A DNA stretch of 64,000 nt from Leptospira weilii serovar Ranarum str. ICFT (GTDB lineage: Bacteria > Spirochaetota > Leptospiria > Leptospirales > Leptospiraceae): the NCBI RefSeq assembly GCF_000332415.1, contig NZ_AOHC02000052.1, positions 62,001 to 126,000 of the forward strand, written 5' to 3'. Below the pieces are notes generated by a model, which was given only the letters and a program-made list of their open reading frames with translations, was not told the DNA's origin and did not search any database. Numbering within the stretch: position 1 is the first letter of the stretch; every line of letters begins with the position of its first letter. This document shows positions 1 to 10,423 of the stretch, one piece after another. The translations under genes and the position numbers were made by a program.

Positions 1-736
1 TCGTAATATCGCAATGTGTCCCCGAGGCGTCCAATCCGATATTGTGCACAAGGGATCTCGCGGGATACAACGTCAATCGATTCAGTAAAAACGCGGAAGC
101 ATGCCACCTGATCGCCCAAGAATCGTTTTTGGAGGAAACCTGATCCATTAGCATTTGTGTGTAAGGATACGATCCCTGCATATCAAATTCATACGTTAGT
201 TTTCTTGATACCAAGTCGTCCAAAAGTTTTTGTCCATCCGGCTCGAATAAATCCCACGCCCTTTTCCAAGTCGCCCATCCCCAGCAATCAGCCCCTCTTA
301 AAAAATAAGTTTCAGGGATTTTAGCGTTAAACGGAAGGCGATAGGCGTGTATGGAAGCGACTCGATCAACGTTTTCATAATATTCTAAAGCTTGATTTAA
401 GTAAGTTAAAAAATATTTCGAAGTGATCATATCGTCTTCTAAGACGACAATTCTGCCGTATTCGGCTATAAGTTCGGTCACTCCCGAGATGATAGAGTTT
501 GCCAAACCTAAATTCGTTTCCCTTTCAAGGACCGTAACTTTTTTAAATCCTACGGTTTTTTTGGCGATTGACCTGACTTCCTCGATCTTATCCGAATTCA
601 GATTCGATTTAGGCCCGTCGCAAAAAACAAATAATTCGGATTGATCCGCATAATCATTTTTTAATAAAGAATCGATGGTCCTTCTTGTATGTTCCGGTCT
701 ATTATAAACAAAAAGTGCGATTGGAGCCAAATTCAT
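1..736 (-). CDS. Glycosyltransferase family 2-like protein (partial, C-terminus outside window)
   Basis: The frame opens with ATG at 736 and stays open to the window edge, so the C-terminus is missing (about 245 residues visible). The N-terminus begins MNLAPIALFVYNRPEHTRRT, the opening strand of GT-A glycosyltransferases, and an acidic VVLEDDM motif near residue 100 is the likely metal/nucleotide-sugar site. Later WGWATWKRAW matches a subgroup of bacterial GT2-like enzymes found in O-antigen loci. It should transfer a sugar from a nucleotide donor to the lipid-linked repeat unit in the cytoplasm. It lies 10 bases downstream of the flippase gene in the same direction. Donor and acceptor cannot be read from sequence. 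Confidence 0.85.
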   Translation of the reverse strand, partial: MNLAPIALFVYNRPEHTRRTIDSLLKNDYADQSELFVFCDGPKSNLNSDKIEEVRSIAKKTVGFKKVTVLERETNLGLANSIISGVTELIAEYGRIVVLEDDMITSKYFLTYLNQALEYYENVDRVASIHAYRLPFNAKIPETYFLRGADCWGWATWKRAWDLFEPDGQKLLDDLVSRKLTYEFDMQGSYPYTQMLMDQVSSKNDSWAIRWHASAFLLNRLTLYPARSLVHNIGLDASGTHCDIT

Positions 737-746
737 CGTAAATTTC

Positions 747-2118
<1,372 letters not shown>

Positions 2119-2147
<29 letters not shown>

Positions 2148-3336
2148 CGGCTACGGTCGTAATCAAAGCTCCCAATCCAGAGAACAATGCCATCATCTGC
2201 GGTTCCGAAGATTCCCATGGAATCGTAGTAACCAGATACGGAATCAAACAAACGTAGAAATGAAAATACCGAACGGATCTTCGATTTCCCTTGAAAGAAT
2301 TAATGACGGCGATGACAAAAATGAAAAACGAATAGATGTAGAGTAGTAACGCCGTTATCGGGCCGGATGTCTTATGCGAATCAAAGAACACATTGTGATA
2401 CCAAAAAGTTCCGTTGTTTTCGATCGAAATCTGAGGATATATAAAAAAACCGTTTTTAATCGTGTTCCAATAATCGATATAATGTTTCAACTTTATGGAA
2501 TATTCGCCATGTAGAATCCTCTGACCTATTTTTGTATCTTGCAAAAACATATAAAAAATGAAACTTAGAAACAAAATACTTAACAGTGCGATGGTAACTT
2601 TATAAACTTTGTTTAAAGACGAAGCAAAAAACAACCTCCGAAGTTGAATCGTCGTCATAAAAAATACGTTAAGAATGATAATGTAAAAGAAAGTCCGGGC
2701 ATTGAATAAAAATGAAATTGAAATACTAACGGTTAGTATCATTAAAAAAAATAAATGCTTCCATCTTGATTTTTTCTTTATATCAAAAAGATAACCGTTA
2801 AGACAAAAGAGAACAATAGGAAGTATACTAGCAAGAATGGTAATCCCCGGAGAATTATATTCCGCCTTATTAAAAAGATGAAACGCTTTCCCGTAATACG
2901 GAGGATCCAAGTAAACAAAGGTCGCAATTGAATTTATGATTGCGAACAAAAACATACCGAAAGCGATTCCTATAAAAAAAAACTCTTTTTGTTTTGCATT
3001 CGGAAGCGCGAAAATAATAAAAAATGAAAACAGAACGGGAAACGCCTTAAATGCGTAACTGATAGGATACAATTTACCGTCTATATGTTCGGGCATAAAC
3101 GGGGTTTTATAAAAAAAGAAATAAGCTAATAAAAAAGAAAGGATCAACGGCAAAGCCAAAGCCGAAGGAATACTCCACTTAACTTGTCTCATTAATAAAA
3201 TACTGATTATAAAACATAACCCGATCGTCAGCAAGGAAAGACGTCCGTGTACCGTTCCAAAGCCGATTGAAATCGAACAAATCCAAAGAACGATGGGAAA
3301 AGAAAAAACTCGGGGCTTAAACAAATAATCGATCAC
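2119..3336 (-). CDS. O-antigen polymerase/ligase-like membrane protein (Wzy_C/WaaL type)
   Basis: About 405 residues with about 10 hydrophobic spans. Near residue 335 the segment FWYHNVFFDSHKTSGPI matches the HN-x-F-D...G signature of the Wzy/WaaL ligase superfamily (PF04932), which faces the periplasm. It would polymerise O-units or ligate them to lipid A-core. I chose the GTG at 3336 because an AAGG ribosome-binding site lies 8 bases before it and the protein then begins MIDYLFKPRVF; the frame is open further upstream, with a TTG at 3384 as an alternative. The stop lies inside the start of the flippase gene. A second polymerase candidate lies at 11752-13041, so the split between Wzy and WaaL roles is uncertain. 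Confidence 0.75.
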
Positions 3337-3491
3337 CGACAATACCTTTTTAAATGAAAAACAAATCAAATAGGCTCTCCCCAAATAATAACCTACCCGG
3401 CGCTTGCCTGTAGAGAGCGAGATGCTCAGTTTCCCTGACGAGCCATATATTTTTGATAAGCTGAACGGGATTTGGAAACACTCTGTAAATT

Positions 3492-4757
3492 TTATCGAGC
3501 CCCGAAGCCCGTAAAAATCGTTTTAAAGGTTTTAAACGTAATTAACATATCCAGCCAAAATGAAAAATTCTTTATATAATAAAAATCGTATTCTAATTTT
3601 ACATTCATCCCGTCCACTTCCGCCGCATATCCTTGTTCCACCTGCGCCCAACCGGATATACCGGGTCTAACGATATGCCGATATGCGAAAAATGGTACGT
3701 CTTTTTCATACCATTCTGAAAGTTCCATAGATTCCGGCCTAGGACCAATAAAACTCATATCTCCTTTCAACACATTTAAAATTTGTAATGTTTCGTCAAA
3801 ACGATATTTTCGTAATATTTTTCCGATCTTAGTGATCCTAATATCATTTTCTCCCTGGGTAAATCCTTTCCCTCTTTTTTCAACGTACATGGTTCTAAAT
3901 TTATACATGGTGAAAGTTCTTCCTCGATAACCCATTCTTTTCTGCGAGAATACGATCTTCCCTTTGCTTTCGAAGCGTATAAGTATCCCTATTAGAAACA
4001 TAAAAGGCAGAAAAGCGGGCAGAAAGATTAATGCCGTTATAAAATCAATCATCCGTTTTATTTTTTCATAAGCCCGAGAAGGTAACAACGAGCCGAATTC
4101 ATTTTCTGATAGGTGTCTAATTTTTACTCGTCCGGTTAAAGACTCTATAATTTGTTTCGTATGATACACGGGTACTCGCGATAAAGTACAACGTGCTAAA
4201 AATTTTTCCCACTCGGGAGTTAAACCCTCTGCACGAAGATCCGCTACTACCGCATCAAATCTTTCCTTTCCTAAATCTGGTTGTTTTAAAAAAACAAACT
4301 GGGTTCCATGAGTCTCTCGAAATTCTAACGCTTCCCCAAAAGGCACTAACGCGAACCTTTGTAAACGATATCTATGCCCTATAAAATATCCTATATAACA
4401 CCAAGATAATGTAGTAAAAGAACCTAATAGGATGACTTGAACGCTATAGTTTAGTCTATTCATCAAATAGAAAGCAATCAAAATGCCGAATACGATTGCA
4501 GTCGTAGGTAAAATGTAAGCGGAAGACTGAGTCCCAGGATACTTTAATAATCTCCTTAAGGAAATAAAAGTAATATTAAAAGCAATTAAAACGCCGATGG
4601 CCGAGTTTAAACTGTTCTTGTCTATATGATTCCAAAAATCCCATCCCCATCGAGGAATTATGGTAATACAAGTAACCAATAGACTGCCGACCGTTAACTG
4701 AAAAAGAGTGCTTAATAGCACTTGCTCATGCATTCTTGAATGGCGTCGGACATACAT
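3492..4757 (-). CDS. Undecaprenyl-phosphate sugar phosphotransferase (initiating enzyme, PF02397)
   Basis: 421 residues. The N-terminal half has about four or five membrane spans; the C-terminal 200 residues are a bacterial sugar transferase domain with KRMIDF...ALIFL, FSQKRMGYRGRTFTMYKFRT, DETLQILNVLKGDMSFIGPR and a PGISGWAQV motif. This is the polyprenyl-phosphate hexose-1-phosphate transferase fold (WbaP/WcaJ type), which starts repeat-unit synthesis on undecaprenyl phosphate at the inner membrane. The KFRTM and GPRP motifs carry the catalytic Asp/Glu region of the family. It directly follows the WbuB-like transferase gene (6-base gap). The transferred sugar (Glc, Gal or an N-acetylated sugar) cannot be decided. 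Confidence 0.92.
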   Translation of the reverse strand: MYVRRHSRMHEQVLLSTLFQLTVGSLLVTCITIIPRWGWDFWNHIDKNSLNSAIGVLIAFNITFISLRRLLKYPGTQSSAYILPTTAIVFGILIAFYLMNRLNYSVQVILLGSFTTLSWCYIGYFIGHRYRLQRFALVPFGEALEFRETHGTQFVFLKQPDLGKERFDAVVADLRAEGLTPEWEKFLARCTLSRVPVYHTKQIIESLTGRVKIRHLSENEFGSLLPSRAYEKIKRMIDFITALIFLPAFLPFMFLIGILIRFESKGKIVFSQKRMGYRGRTFTMYKFRTMYVEKRGKGFTQGENDIRITKIGKILRKYRFDETLQILNVLKGDMSFIGPRPESMELSEWYEKDVPFFAYRHIVRPGISGWAQVEQGYAAEVDGMNVKLEYDFYYIKNFSFWLDMLITFKTFKTIFTGFGAR

Positions 4758-4763
4758 AATAAG

Positions 4764-5951
4764 TTACGAAAAAATTTTCAAGATAGTATCAGAGGCGTTA
4801 TCAATGGAAAATTTACTTTTAAGTAATAAATTTGCGTTTCTACCCATTTGCTTTCTGATCTTATCGTCTAGTAAAATAAGTGCGTTTTTATAAAAACCGT
4901 CGTCATCTCCGGAAGTCGTAACCAAACCGGATCCGGAATCTTCCAATATTTGTTTAAGATCGTTTCCCATATTTACAGATCCTAAAATGGGTTTTCCCTG
5001 AACCATATAACCAAGAATTTTGCCCGGAAAATTATGCGTCTTATGATTAAAATGCAAAGTAAAAAGCCCAACGTCAAACTCTGCTAGCATGATTTTAAAT
5101 TCCTCTTGCGGCACGGAACCAAGTAGAATCATATTACTTAATTTCAAATCCTGAATAGATTTTCGAACTAACTCTACTTCATCCCCCGCCCCAACCAATA
5201 GAAATGAAACATTTGTATGAGATTGCATCCTCGCTGCCAAACGAACAATATTCATCATATCCTGGGCCTGGCCGATATTTCCTCCGTAAAAAAAAACGAC
5301 TTTCCCCTCTAAATTCAACTTTTTACGATAAAGGTTACTTTGATTCAATACCGGTAAATCGGTTGCCCAATTATAGAGGAGTTGAATGTTTTTAAATTCA
5401 GGAAATGTTTTAGAAAACCATTCGATATTACCGGGCGATTGAATACCGATTCTATCCGCAGCTTTGTAATTTAGTCTTTCATAATATTTGAAAAAATACG
5501 CTATTAAAGATTTTTCGCGAATCATGCCGTTGTCGATGATCCATTGTGGAAAAAAATCTCTTAAAATTAAATAGGAAGGAGCTTGCCAAAGTTTTTTCAG
5601 TCGAAACACCAAGTTTCCCCAAAAAATAGAAGGAGAATAATAGATAATCAGATTATGGTGATTTTGAATAAAATATTCTTTTAAATATCTCCATGCTTTT
5701 TGGGAAAGCATCCACTCATTGATAAGGCGTCTTATTTTTGAAACGTTCTTAATTTGACCCGATGAAAATTGTAAAATAGAAATTCCATTTAAACTTGTTT
5801 TCTTATAATTTTGACTCAATCCGATCCCAGGCGTAATGACAGTAATCTCATGCCCTTTCTCTTTGAGTTTTATAGCCAACTCATGCATCATTTTAGCTGC
5901 GACTTTCGTACTTCCGGGCATATAATCATCGACGACGATGCAAATTTTCAA
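4764..5951 (-). CDS. wbuB: Glycosyltransferase family 4, WbuB-like (probable L-FucNAc transferase)
   Basis: 395 residues, GT-B fold. It starts MKICIVVDDYMPGSTKVAAK with the glycine-rich acceptor loop, has GGNIGQAQDM near residue 235 (the GT4 phosphate-binding GGxxxxQ region) and a C-terminal nucleotide-sugar region KTHNFPGKILGYMVQGKPIL. The order fnlA-fnlB-fnlC followed by this gene matches the E. coli O26-type arrangement, in which WbuB transfers L-FucNAc; the assignment is therefore by context as well as motif. It starts 9 bases after the fnlC stop. Confidence is high for GT4 and moderate for donor. Confidence 0.85.
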   Translation of the reverse strand: MKICIVVDDYMPGSTKVAAKMMHELAIKLKEKGHEITVITPGIGLSQNYKKTSLNGISILQFSSGQIKNVSKIRRLINEWMLSQKAWRYLKEYFIQNHHNLIIYYSPSIFWGNLVFRLKKLWQAPSYLILRDFFPQWIIDNGMIREKSLIAYFFKYYERLNYKAADRIGIQSPGNIEWFSKTFPEFKNIQLLYNWATDLPVLNQSNLYRKKLNLEGKVVFFYGGNIGQAQDMMNIVRLAARMQSHTNVSFLLVGAGDEVELVRKSIQDLKLSNMILLGSVPQEEFKIMLAEFDVGLFTLHFNHKTHNFPGKILGYMVQGKPILGSVNMGNDLKQILEDSGSGLVTTSGDDDGFYKNALILLDDKIRKQMGRNANLLLKSKFSIDNASDTILKIFS

Positions 5952-5960
5952 AATAGGATC

Positions 5961-7091
5961 CTAATATTTTTTCCAGACCACTCGGTTTATATAATCAGTA
6001 TAACTATGAATGATTCGAACAACTTTCTCCGAAACATTTGGCATACTATAATCACTCACGTTTCTTAAAAGTCTAAGTTCTCCTCTAGGTTGCTTTTCCA
6101 GAACTTGAAGAGCCTGTAATATTCTTTCTTTTTCCAAACCAACCATCATTACAATCGCCTCTTCCATTCCTTCCGGTCTTTCATGCGCCTCTCTAATATT
6201 CAAAGCGGGAAAATTAAGTATCGAAGATTCTTCCGTAATCGTGCCGCTATCGGAAAGAACGGCCTTTGATGATAGCTGGAGTTTATTATAATCTTTAAAA
6301 CCCAAGGGCCTTAAAAGTTGAACGAGCGGATGAAACGAGACATTCAATACATCGATTTTTTTCTGCGTTCTAGGATGTGTCGAAATAATAACTGGAAATT
6401 TAAATACTTCCGCTATGGTATTAATGATATCTATTAGTTTAGTGAAATTTTTGTCCGAATCTATGTTTTCTTCCCTATGCGCGCTTACAACAAAGTATCT
6501 CCCTTCTGTAACATTCAATTTCTCTAAAATATTGGATTTTTGGATTCCTTCCGAATAGTAATTTAACACTTCAAACATTGGGCTTCCCGTTTTAATGACC
6601 GTTTCGGAAGGTAAACCTTCTCTCAAAAGATACTCCCTAGCGATACTACTGTAAGTCAGATTGATATCGGCAGTATGATCGACAATACGCCTGTTAATCT
6701 CTTCGGGTACACGTTGGTCGAAGCAGCGATTCCCAGCCTCCATATGGAAAATAGGTATTTTTCTTCTTTTCGCGGGAATGACCGCCATACAACTATTTGT
6801 ATCTCCTAAAACTAAAACCGCATCCGGACGCACCCGAGAAAGTAATTCATCAACTTTAATAATAACGTTTCCGATCGTTTCCGCACCCGATGCGCCTGCG
6901 GCATTCAGAAAATGATCCGGCTTTCTAAGTTCCAAATCATTAAAAAAAATCTCATTGAGTTCGTAGTCATAATTTTGACCGGTATGAATTATCATATGAT
7001 CACAATATTGATCCAGTTTTACAAGAACGCGAGATAACCTGATAATCTCCGGTCTTGTGCCTATAATTGTGGAAACTTTTAATTTTTTCAT
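5961..7091 (-). CDS. fnlC: UDP-N-acetylglucosamine 2-epimerase family, FnlC/WbjD type
   Basis: 376 residues. Begins KLKVSTIIGTRPEIIRLSRV, the hallmark of non-hydrolysing UDP-GlcNAc 2-epimerases, with HTGQNYD, VLGDTNSCM, HMEAGNRCFD and SDSGTITEESSIL motifs in family order. In FnlC the substrate is UDP-2-acetamido-2,6-dideoxy-L-talose, converted to UDP-L-FucNAc, the last step of the pathway. The start overlaps the fnlB stop by 4 bases, and with fnlB and fnlA it forms the complete three-enzyme route. WecB (ManNAc route) is the alternative by sequence alone, but the neighbours decide for FnlC. Confidence 0.92.
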   Translation of the reverse strand: MKKLKVSTIIGTRPEIIRLSRVLVKLDQYCDHMIIHTGQNYDYELNEIFFNDLELRKPDHFLNAAGASGAETIGNVIIKVDELLSRVRPDAVLVLGDTNSCMAVIPAKRRKIPIFHMEAGNRCFDQRVPEEINRRIVDHTADINLTYSSIAREYLLREGLPSETVIKTGSPMFEVLNYYSEGIQKSNILEKLNVTEGRYFVVSAHREENIDSDKNFTKLIDIINTIAEVFKFPVIISTHPRTQKKIDVLNVSFHPLVQLLRPLGFKDYNKLQLSSKAVLSDSGTITEESSILNFPALNIREAHERPEGMEEAIVMMVGLEKERILQALQVLEKQPRGELRLLRNVSDYSMPNVSEKVVRIIHSYTDYINRVVWKKY

Positions 7092-8194
7092 ATATCGATT
7101 TTACAAGAATACGTATCCGGTCGAGATCTATCGAAAATCTCACTTGCCCAAAGCATTACTATCATTTCACTTTGGCCGATATTGGTAATATCATGCGTCC
7201 ATCCCGGTATAGACTCAACGATTTGAGGAGATTCCGATCGGGTTATAATTTCAAAATATTCATTTGTTAGAATATGCCGAAAACGAAACTTTGCCGTTCC
7301 AGTCAGAACAAGAAATTTTTCAATTTTACTGTGATGATAATGCTCTCCGCGTGTTATACCCGGATGGGCTGTAAAAAAAGAAAATTGACCCGCATCCTTG
7401 GTCTTCAACATTTCTACAAAAACGCCTCTTTGATCTTCATATTGAGGGACTGAATAAGAAAACGAATCGGTATCTAAATAACTAGTAAACGTTGCATATA
7501 AAGCTCGTTCTAAACCAGTCCCTACATTAGGAATTATTAAATCTTTACGACTTTGTTTAAATGACTGCAATCGTTCATAGAGCTGCTGTAAAGTTATTTC
7601 ATATGAATGAATATTAGGATCGAAACTAGGAGACGAATTTTTTAAGATACTGAAGAATTTATCGATCACGTCGTCGATATACACTAAAGTAAGGGTTGTA
7701 TCAGGATCGTTAATTTTGACGGGCAGATCTCTAATGATATTATAACAAAAAGTAGCCACAACAGAATTGTAATTAGGACGACTCCATTTTCCAAAAACAT
7801 TTGGCAATCGGAGGATAAAAACCGGATTTCCATTTTCAGATTGTAAACGATTGAGTAAATGTTCGGCTTCTAATTTACTTTTACCATATTCATTATCCGA
7901 AGTAGCTTGGATTGAAGACGAGTAAAGAACGGGAGTTTTTTTATTTTTCTTTTTTAATAAACTACAAATATATTCCGTTAAATCCGTATTTACTTTTTTG
8001 AATTCCGATAACTCTTTAGGACGATTGACTCCAGCTAAGTGAAAAATAAAATCCGCTTCGGAAATCAATCGGGATAATTCCTCCTCGGTAGTTTCTTTGA
8101 CATAAGAAAGGATCTTAAACTCTTTTGTTTCAAACAATTGAGAAGTTAAATTTTTTCCGATAAAACCGTTTGCGCCCGTTATTAAAACATTCAT
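7088..8194 (-). CDS. fnlB: UDP-sugar reductase/epimerase FnlB/WbjC (SDR + cupin)
   Basis: 368 residues in two domains: an N-terminal NAD(P)-binding SDR (MNVLITGANGFIGKNL, FHLAGVNRP, then YGKSKLEAEHLLNR with the YxxxK pair) and a C-terminal cupin of about 110 residues with HPGITRGEHYHHSKIEKFLV. This two-domain layout is specific to the WbjC/FnlB/CapF family, which epimerises at C3 and reduces at C4 to give UDP-L-TalNAc. It sits between fnlA (3-base gap) and fnlC (4-base overlap). Confidence 0.93.
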   Translation of the reverse strand: MNVLITGANGFIGKNLTSQLFETKEFKILSYVKETTEEELSRLISEADFIFHLAGVNRPKELSEFKKVNTDLTEYICSLLKKKNKKTPVLYSSSIQATSDNEYGKSKLEAEHLLNRLQSENGNPVFILRLPNVFGKWSRPNYNSVVATFCYNIIRDLPVKINDPDTTLTLVYIDDVIDKFFSILKNSSPSFDPNIHSYEITLQQLYERLQSFKQSRKDLIIPNVGTGLERALYATFTSYLDTDSFSYSVPQYEDQRGVFVEMLKTKDAGQFSFFTAHPGITRGEHYHHSKIEKFLVLTGTAKFRFRHILTNEYFEIITRSESPQIVESIPGWTHDITNIGQSEMIVMLWASEIFDRSRPDTYSCKIDI

Positions 8195-8197
8195 AAT

Positions 8198-9235
8198 TCA
8201 ATCAATGATTTCGGCTATCTTTCCTTCGATTGTATTTCTAATAAACTGCAACTTTAATAACATTTTCTTCATTCCGTCTAAGTTGAGTCTTTCCGTGTTA
8301 TGAGAATTATAATCTTCCAAAGAAGAAATTTTTTTCTCCCCTTGATCAATAAACTTTCCATAATTCAAATCTCTTAAATCAGGGGGAACTCTATAATAAT
8401 CATCGGCCATATCCTCCGCGCTCGCCATTTCTTCACGACTTAAGAGAGTTTCGTAGAGCTTTTCCCCGTGACGAGTACCTATAATTTCAATAGGATAATT
8501 AACATGATCCAACAATTCCAACAATGCTTTCGATAAAGTTTCAATCGTCGCAGCAGGAGCTTTTTGTACAAAAATATCGCCGTTATTTCCATTTAGAAAC
8601 GCGTACAACACGAGTTCCACCGCATCCTCTAAAGACATCATAAATCGAGTCATATTCGGATCCGTTATAGTTAGCGGTTTATTATTTTTAATCTGCTCTA
8701 TAAAAAGCGGAATCACAGATCCGCGAGAAGCCATTACATTTCCATAACGAGTCCCACAGACTACCATCTCGGAGTTTTCGATACTTCTAGATTTAGCAAC
8801 CATGACTTTCTCCATCATTGCTTTGGATATTCCCATTGCATTGATAGGATAAACCGCTTTGTCGGTACTTAAACATACCACTTTTTTAATATTGCATTGA
8901 ATAGCTGCCTCGATCACATTTTCAGTTCCTAATATGTTTGTTTTGACGGCTTCTAAAGGATGAAATTCGCAGGATGGAACTTGTTTCAAGGCAGCTGCGT
9001 GAAATACATAGTCAACGCCGCGGAAAGCGCTCCGAACCGAATCCAAATCCCTGACATCTCCGATAAAAAACTTCAATTTAGAATTGTTATATTTCTTTCT
9101 TAAATCATCTTGTTTTTTTTCGTCTCTACTAAAAATTCTAATTTCTTTAATATCGCTATTCAAAAATCGATCTAAAACCGCTTTTCCAAAAGAGCCGGTT
9201 CCTCCTGTTATCAAAAGAGATTTGTTTTTAAACAT
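8198..9235 (-). CDS. fnlA: UDP-GlcNAc 4,6-dehydratase/5-epimerase FnlA/WbjB/CapE
   Basis: 345 residues, short-chain dehydrogenase of the CapD/FlaA1 class. LLITGGTGSFGKAVLDRF is the NAD(P) loop, HAAALKQVPSCEFHPLEA and LSTDKAVYPINAMGISKAMM are the active-site segments, with the MxxxK catalytic pair of this class. It converts UDP-D-GlcNAc into a 4-keto-6-deoxy-L-arabino hexulose, the first step to UDP-L-FucNAc. It is followed by fnlB and fnlC and preceded by a decayed glycosyltransferase remnant whose stop lies 4 bases before it, so the cassette begins at a former gene boundary. Confidence 0.93.
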   Translation of the reverse strand: MFKNKSLLITGGTGSFGKAVLDRFLNSDIKEIRIFSRDEKKQDDLRKKYNNSKLKFFIGDVRDLDSVRSAFRGVDYVFHAAALKQVPSCEFHPLEAVKTNILGTENVIEAAIQCNIKKVVCLSTDKAVYPINAMGISKAMMEKVMVAKSRSIENSEMVVCGTRYGNVMASRGSVIPLFIEQIKNNKPLTITDPNMTRFMMSLEDAVELVLYAFLNGNNGDIFVQKAPAATIETLSKALLELLDHVNYPIEIIGTRHGEKLYETLLSREEMASAEDMADDYYRVPPDLRDLNYGKFIDQGEKKISSLEDYNSHNTERLNLDGMKKMLLKLQFIRNTIEGKIAEIID

Positions 9236-9239
9236 TTAT

Positions 9240-9500
9240 TTAAACTCCAGGTACTTTGTTTTTATCTACTAAAACATCATGAAAAAAACCGAACGTAGAA
9301 TGTGCGGTTTTTTTCCAATTATAGATTTTACTTTTTTTATAGGCGTTCTGCGCTAATTTCGTTCTTAACTTAGGAGACTCAATGAGTTGGACCAAAGACT
9401 CCGCTATACTCATAGGATCCTCAGGATTAAAATACAAAGCATTATCTAGACGTTCCTGAAAAAAATGAAACACTGCCTTGAACGAAAGACCAAACGATCA
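9240..9500 (-). pseudogene. Remnant of a family 4 glycosyltransferase (C-terminal fragment)
   Basis: The only good reading is about 80 residues ending KIYNWKKTAHSTFGFFHDVL. NALYFNPEDPMSIAESLVQL is the classic C-terminal nucleotide-sugar stretch of GT4 enzymes, and a final W-K-x-T helix is also typical. Everything N-terminal, including the acceptor domain and the ExxxxxxxE motif, is missing: the frame is closed by TGA at 9498-9500. A GTG at 9473 could start a short peptide but no family has this as a whole protein. I read it as a deletion relic left where the oxygenase gene (9587-10423) joins the fnl cassette. Confidence 0.75.
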
Positions 9501-9586
9501 CATTTTCATACGAAGGATATCGAATAGATACGTTCAAAGGACAAAGCAATCAAAGGTAAATAACGGAGAATTCACTTTACCTATCT

Positions 9587-10423
9587 CTAATTTTCTTTAT
9601 TTTGAATATAAATATCTTTCTTTGCAAAACCCGTCGGCTTTACAAGACGAACCAAATTTCTCAATCGATTGTCAAGATTACTTATCATCCGTCTTAAATG
9701 TTGTTCAGGGCGCGCGATAAAACTCGTAACATTAAAGTATTCTTTACCGATTGGAGATTTTTGAGAAAAATAATAATTAGAAACACAGTTACGATTTTCA
9801 TCGACCACGATTGGACTTACAGAATGCCAGGACCAAGGATTTGTTTCCATGATCGCCAAACGGTTGAACGTACTCTCAATCGTTACTCGTTTTTTGACTT
9901 TCTTATCCCATAGTTCTAAGTTTCCACCTCGTTCGAGAGACCATTCGGGAGTCACGTAATACAAAAGGTTCAAGGTACGATATCGAGTTCTTGTCATTTC
10001 ATGAGAGTTATCAATATGGGGATTGAGAAAATTTCCCTTCCCCATCAAGCTTAAACCGCCCGCATAAAGGGTCCGGTCCGGTGTTTGCTCAACGATTCCT
10101 GTGATCTCTTCTACTACGCGAATTATTTTCTCATCTTGAATCGCAAAGGTTATATCTTTTAAGATAGGATCGAATTGATCGAAATTTTTTGAAGTATATC
10201 TTTTCTCTCGAAAACTATTCATCAAACGCATCTCGTTTTTCTTTGGAAAAACAGAGTAGATTTTTTTTGCAATTTCTTCCGGAAGTACATCATCCAGATA
10301 ACAATAACGAACTCCTACTTCGTTAATAGAGTTTTGAAAGTTTTTTTTCAATTCCTCTAACTTTGATGATAACTTGGATTGAATTAAAGAAACTAATTCT
10401 TCTCTACTTGGCATTTTTGTCAT
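9587..10423 (-). CDS. 2-oxoglutarate/Fe(II)-dependent oxygenase
   Basis: 278 residues. The double-stranded beta-helix core carries HIDNSHE near residue 137 (the HxD iron ligands), an RxLNLLYYVTPEW strand, and NPWSWHSVSPI near residue 195 supplying the distal histidine, followed by NRNCVSNYYF where an Arg would bind 2-oxoglutarate. This is the prolyl-4-hydroxylase-like superfamily; in polysaccharide loci such proteins may hydroxylate a sugar or an acyl substituent. It overlaps the upstream GT4 gene by 4 bases, so it is translated with it. The substrate is unknown. Confidence 0.82.
   Translation of the reverse strand: MTKMPSREELVSLIQSKLSSKLEELKKNFQNSINEVGVRYCYLDDVLPEEIAKKIYSVFPKKNEMRLMNSFREKRYTSKNFDQFDPILKDITFAIQDEKIIRVVEEITGIVEQTPDRTLYAGGLSLMGKGNFLNPHIDNSHEMTRTRYRTLNLLYYVTPEWSLERGGNLELWDKKVKKRVTIESTFNRLAIMETNPWSWHSVSPIVVDENRNCVSNYYFSQKSPIGKEYFNVTSFIARPEQHLRRMISNLDNRLRNLVRLVKPTGFAKKDIYIQNKEN

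Noticed and set aside
3337..3491. Possible longer N-terminus of the polymerase/ligase from a TTG at 3384 or beyond
   Set aside because: The frame is open but lacks a good start or ribosome-binding site; the GTG at 3336 has AAGG at a proper distance.
9473..9540. Small peptide gene starting at the GTG of the GT4 fragment
   Set aside because: The product would be only the C-terminal tail of a glycosyltransferase with no known function alone.
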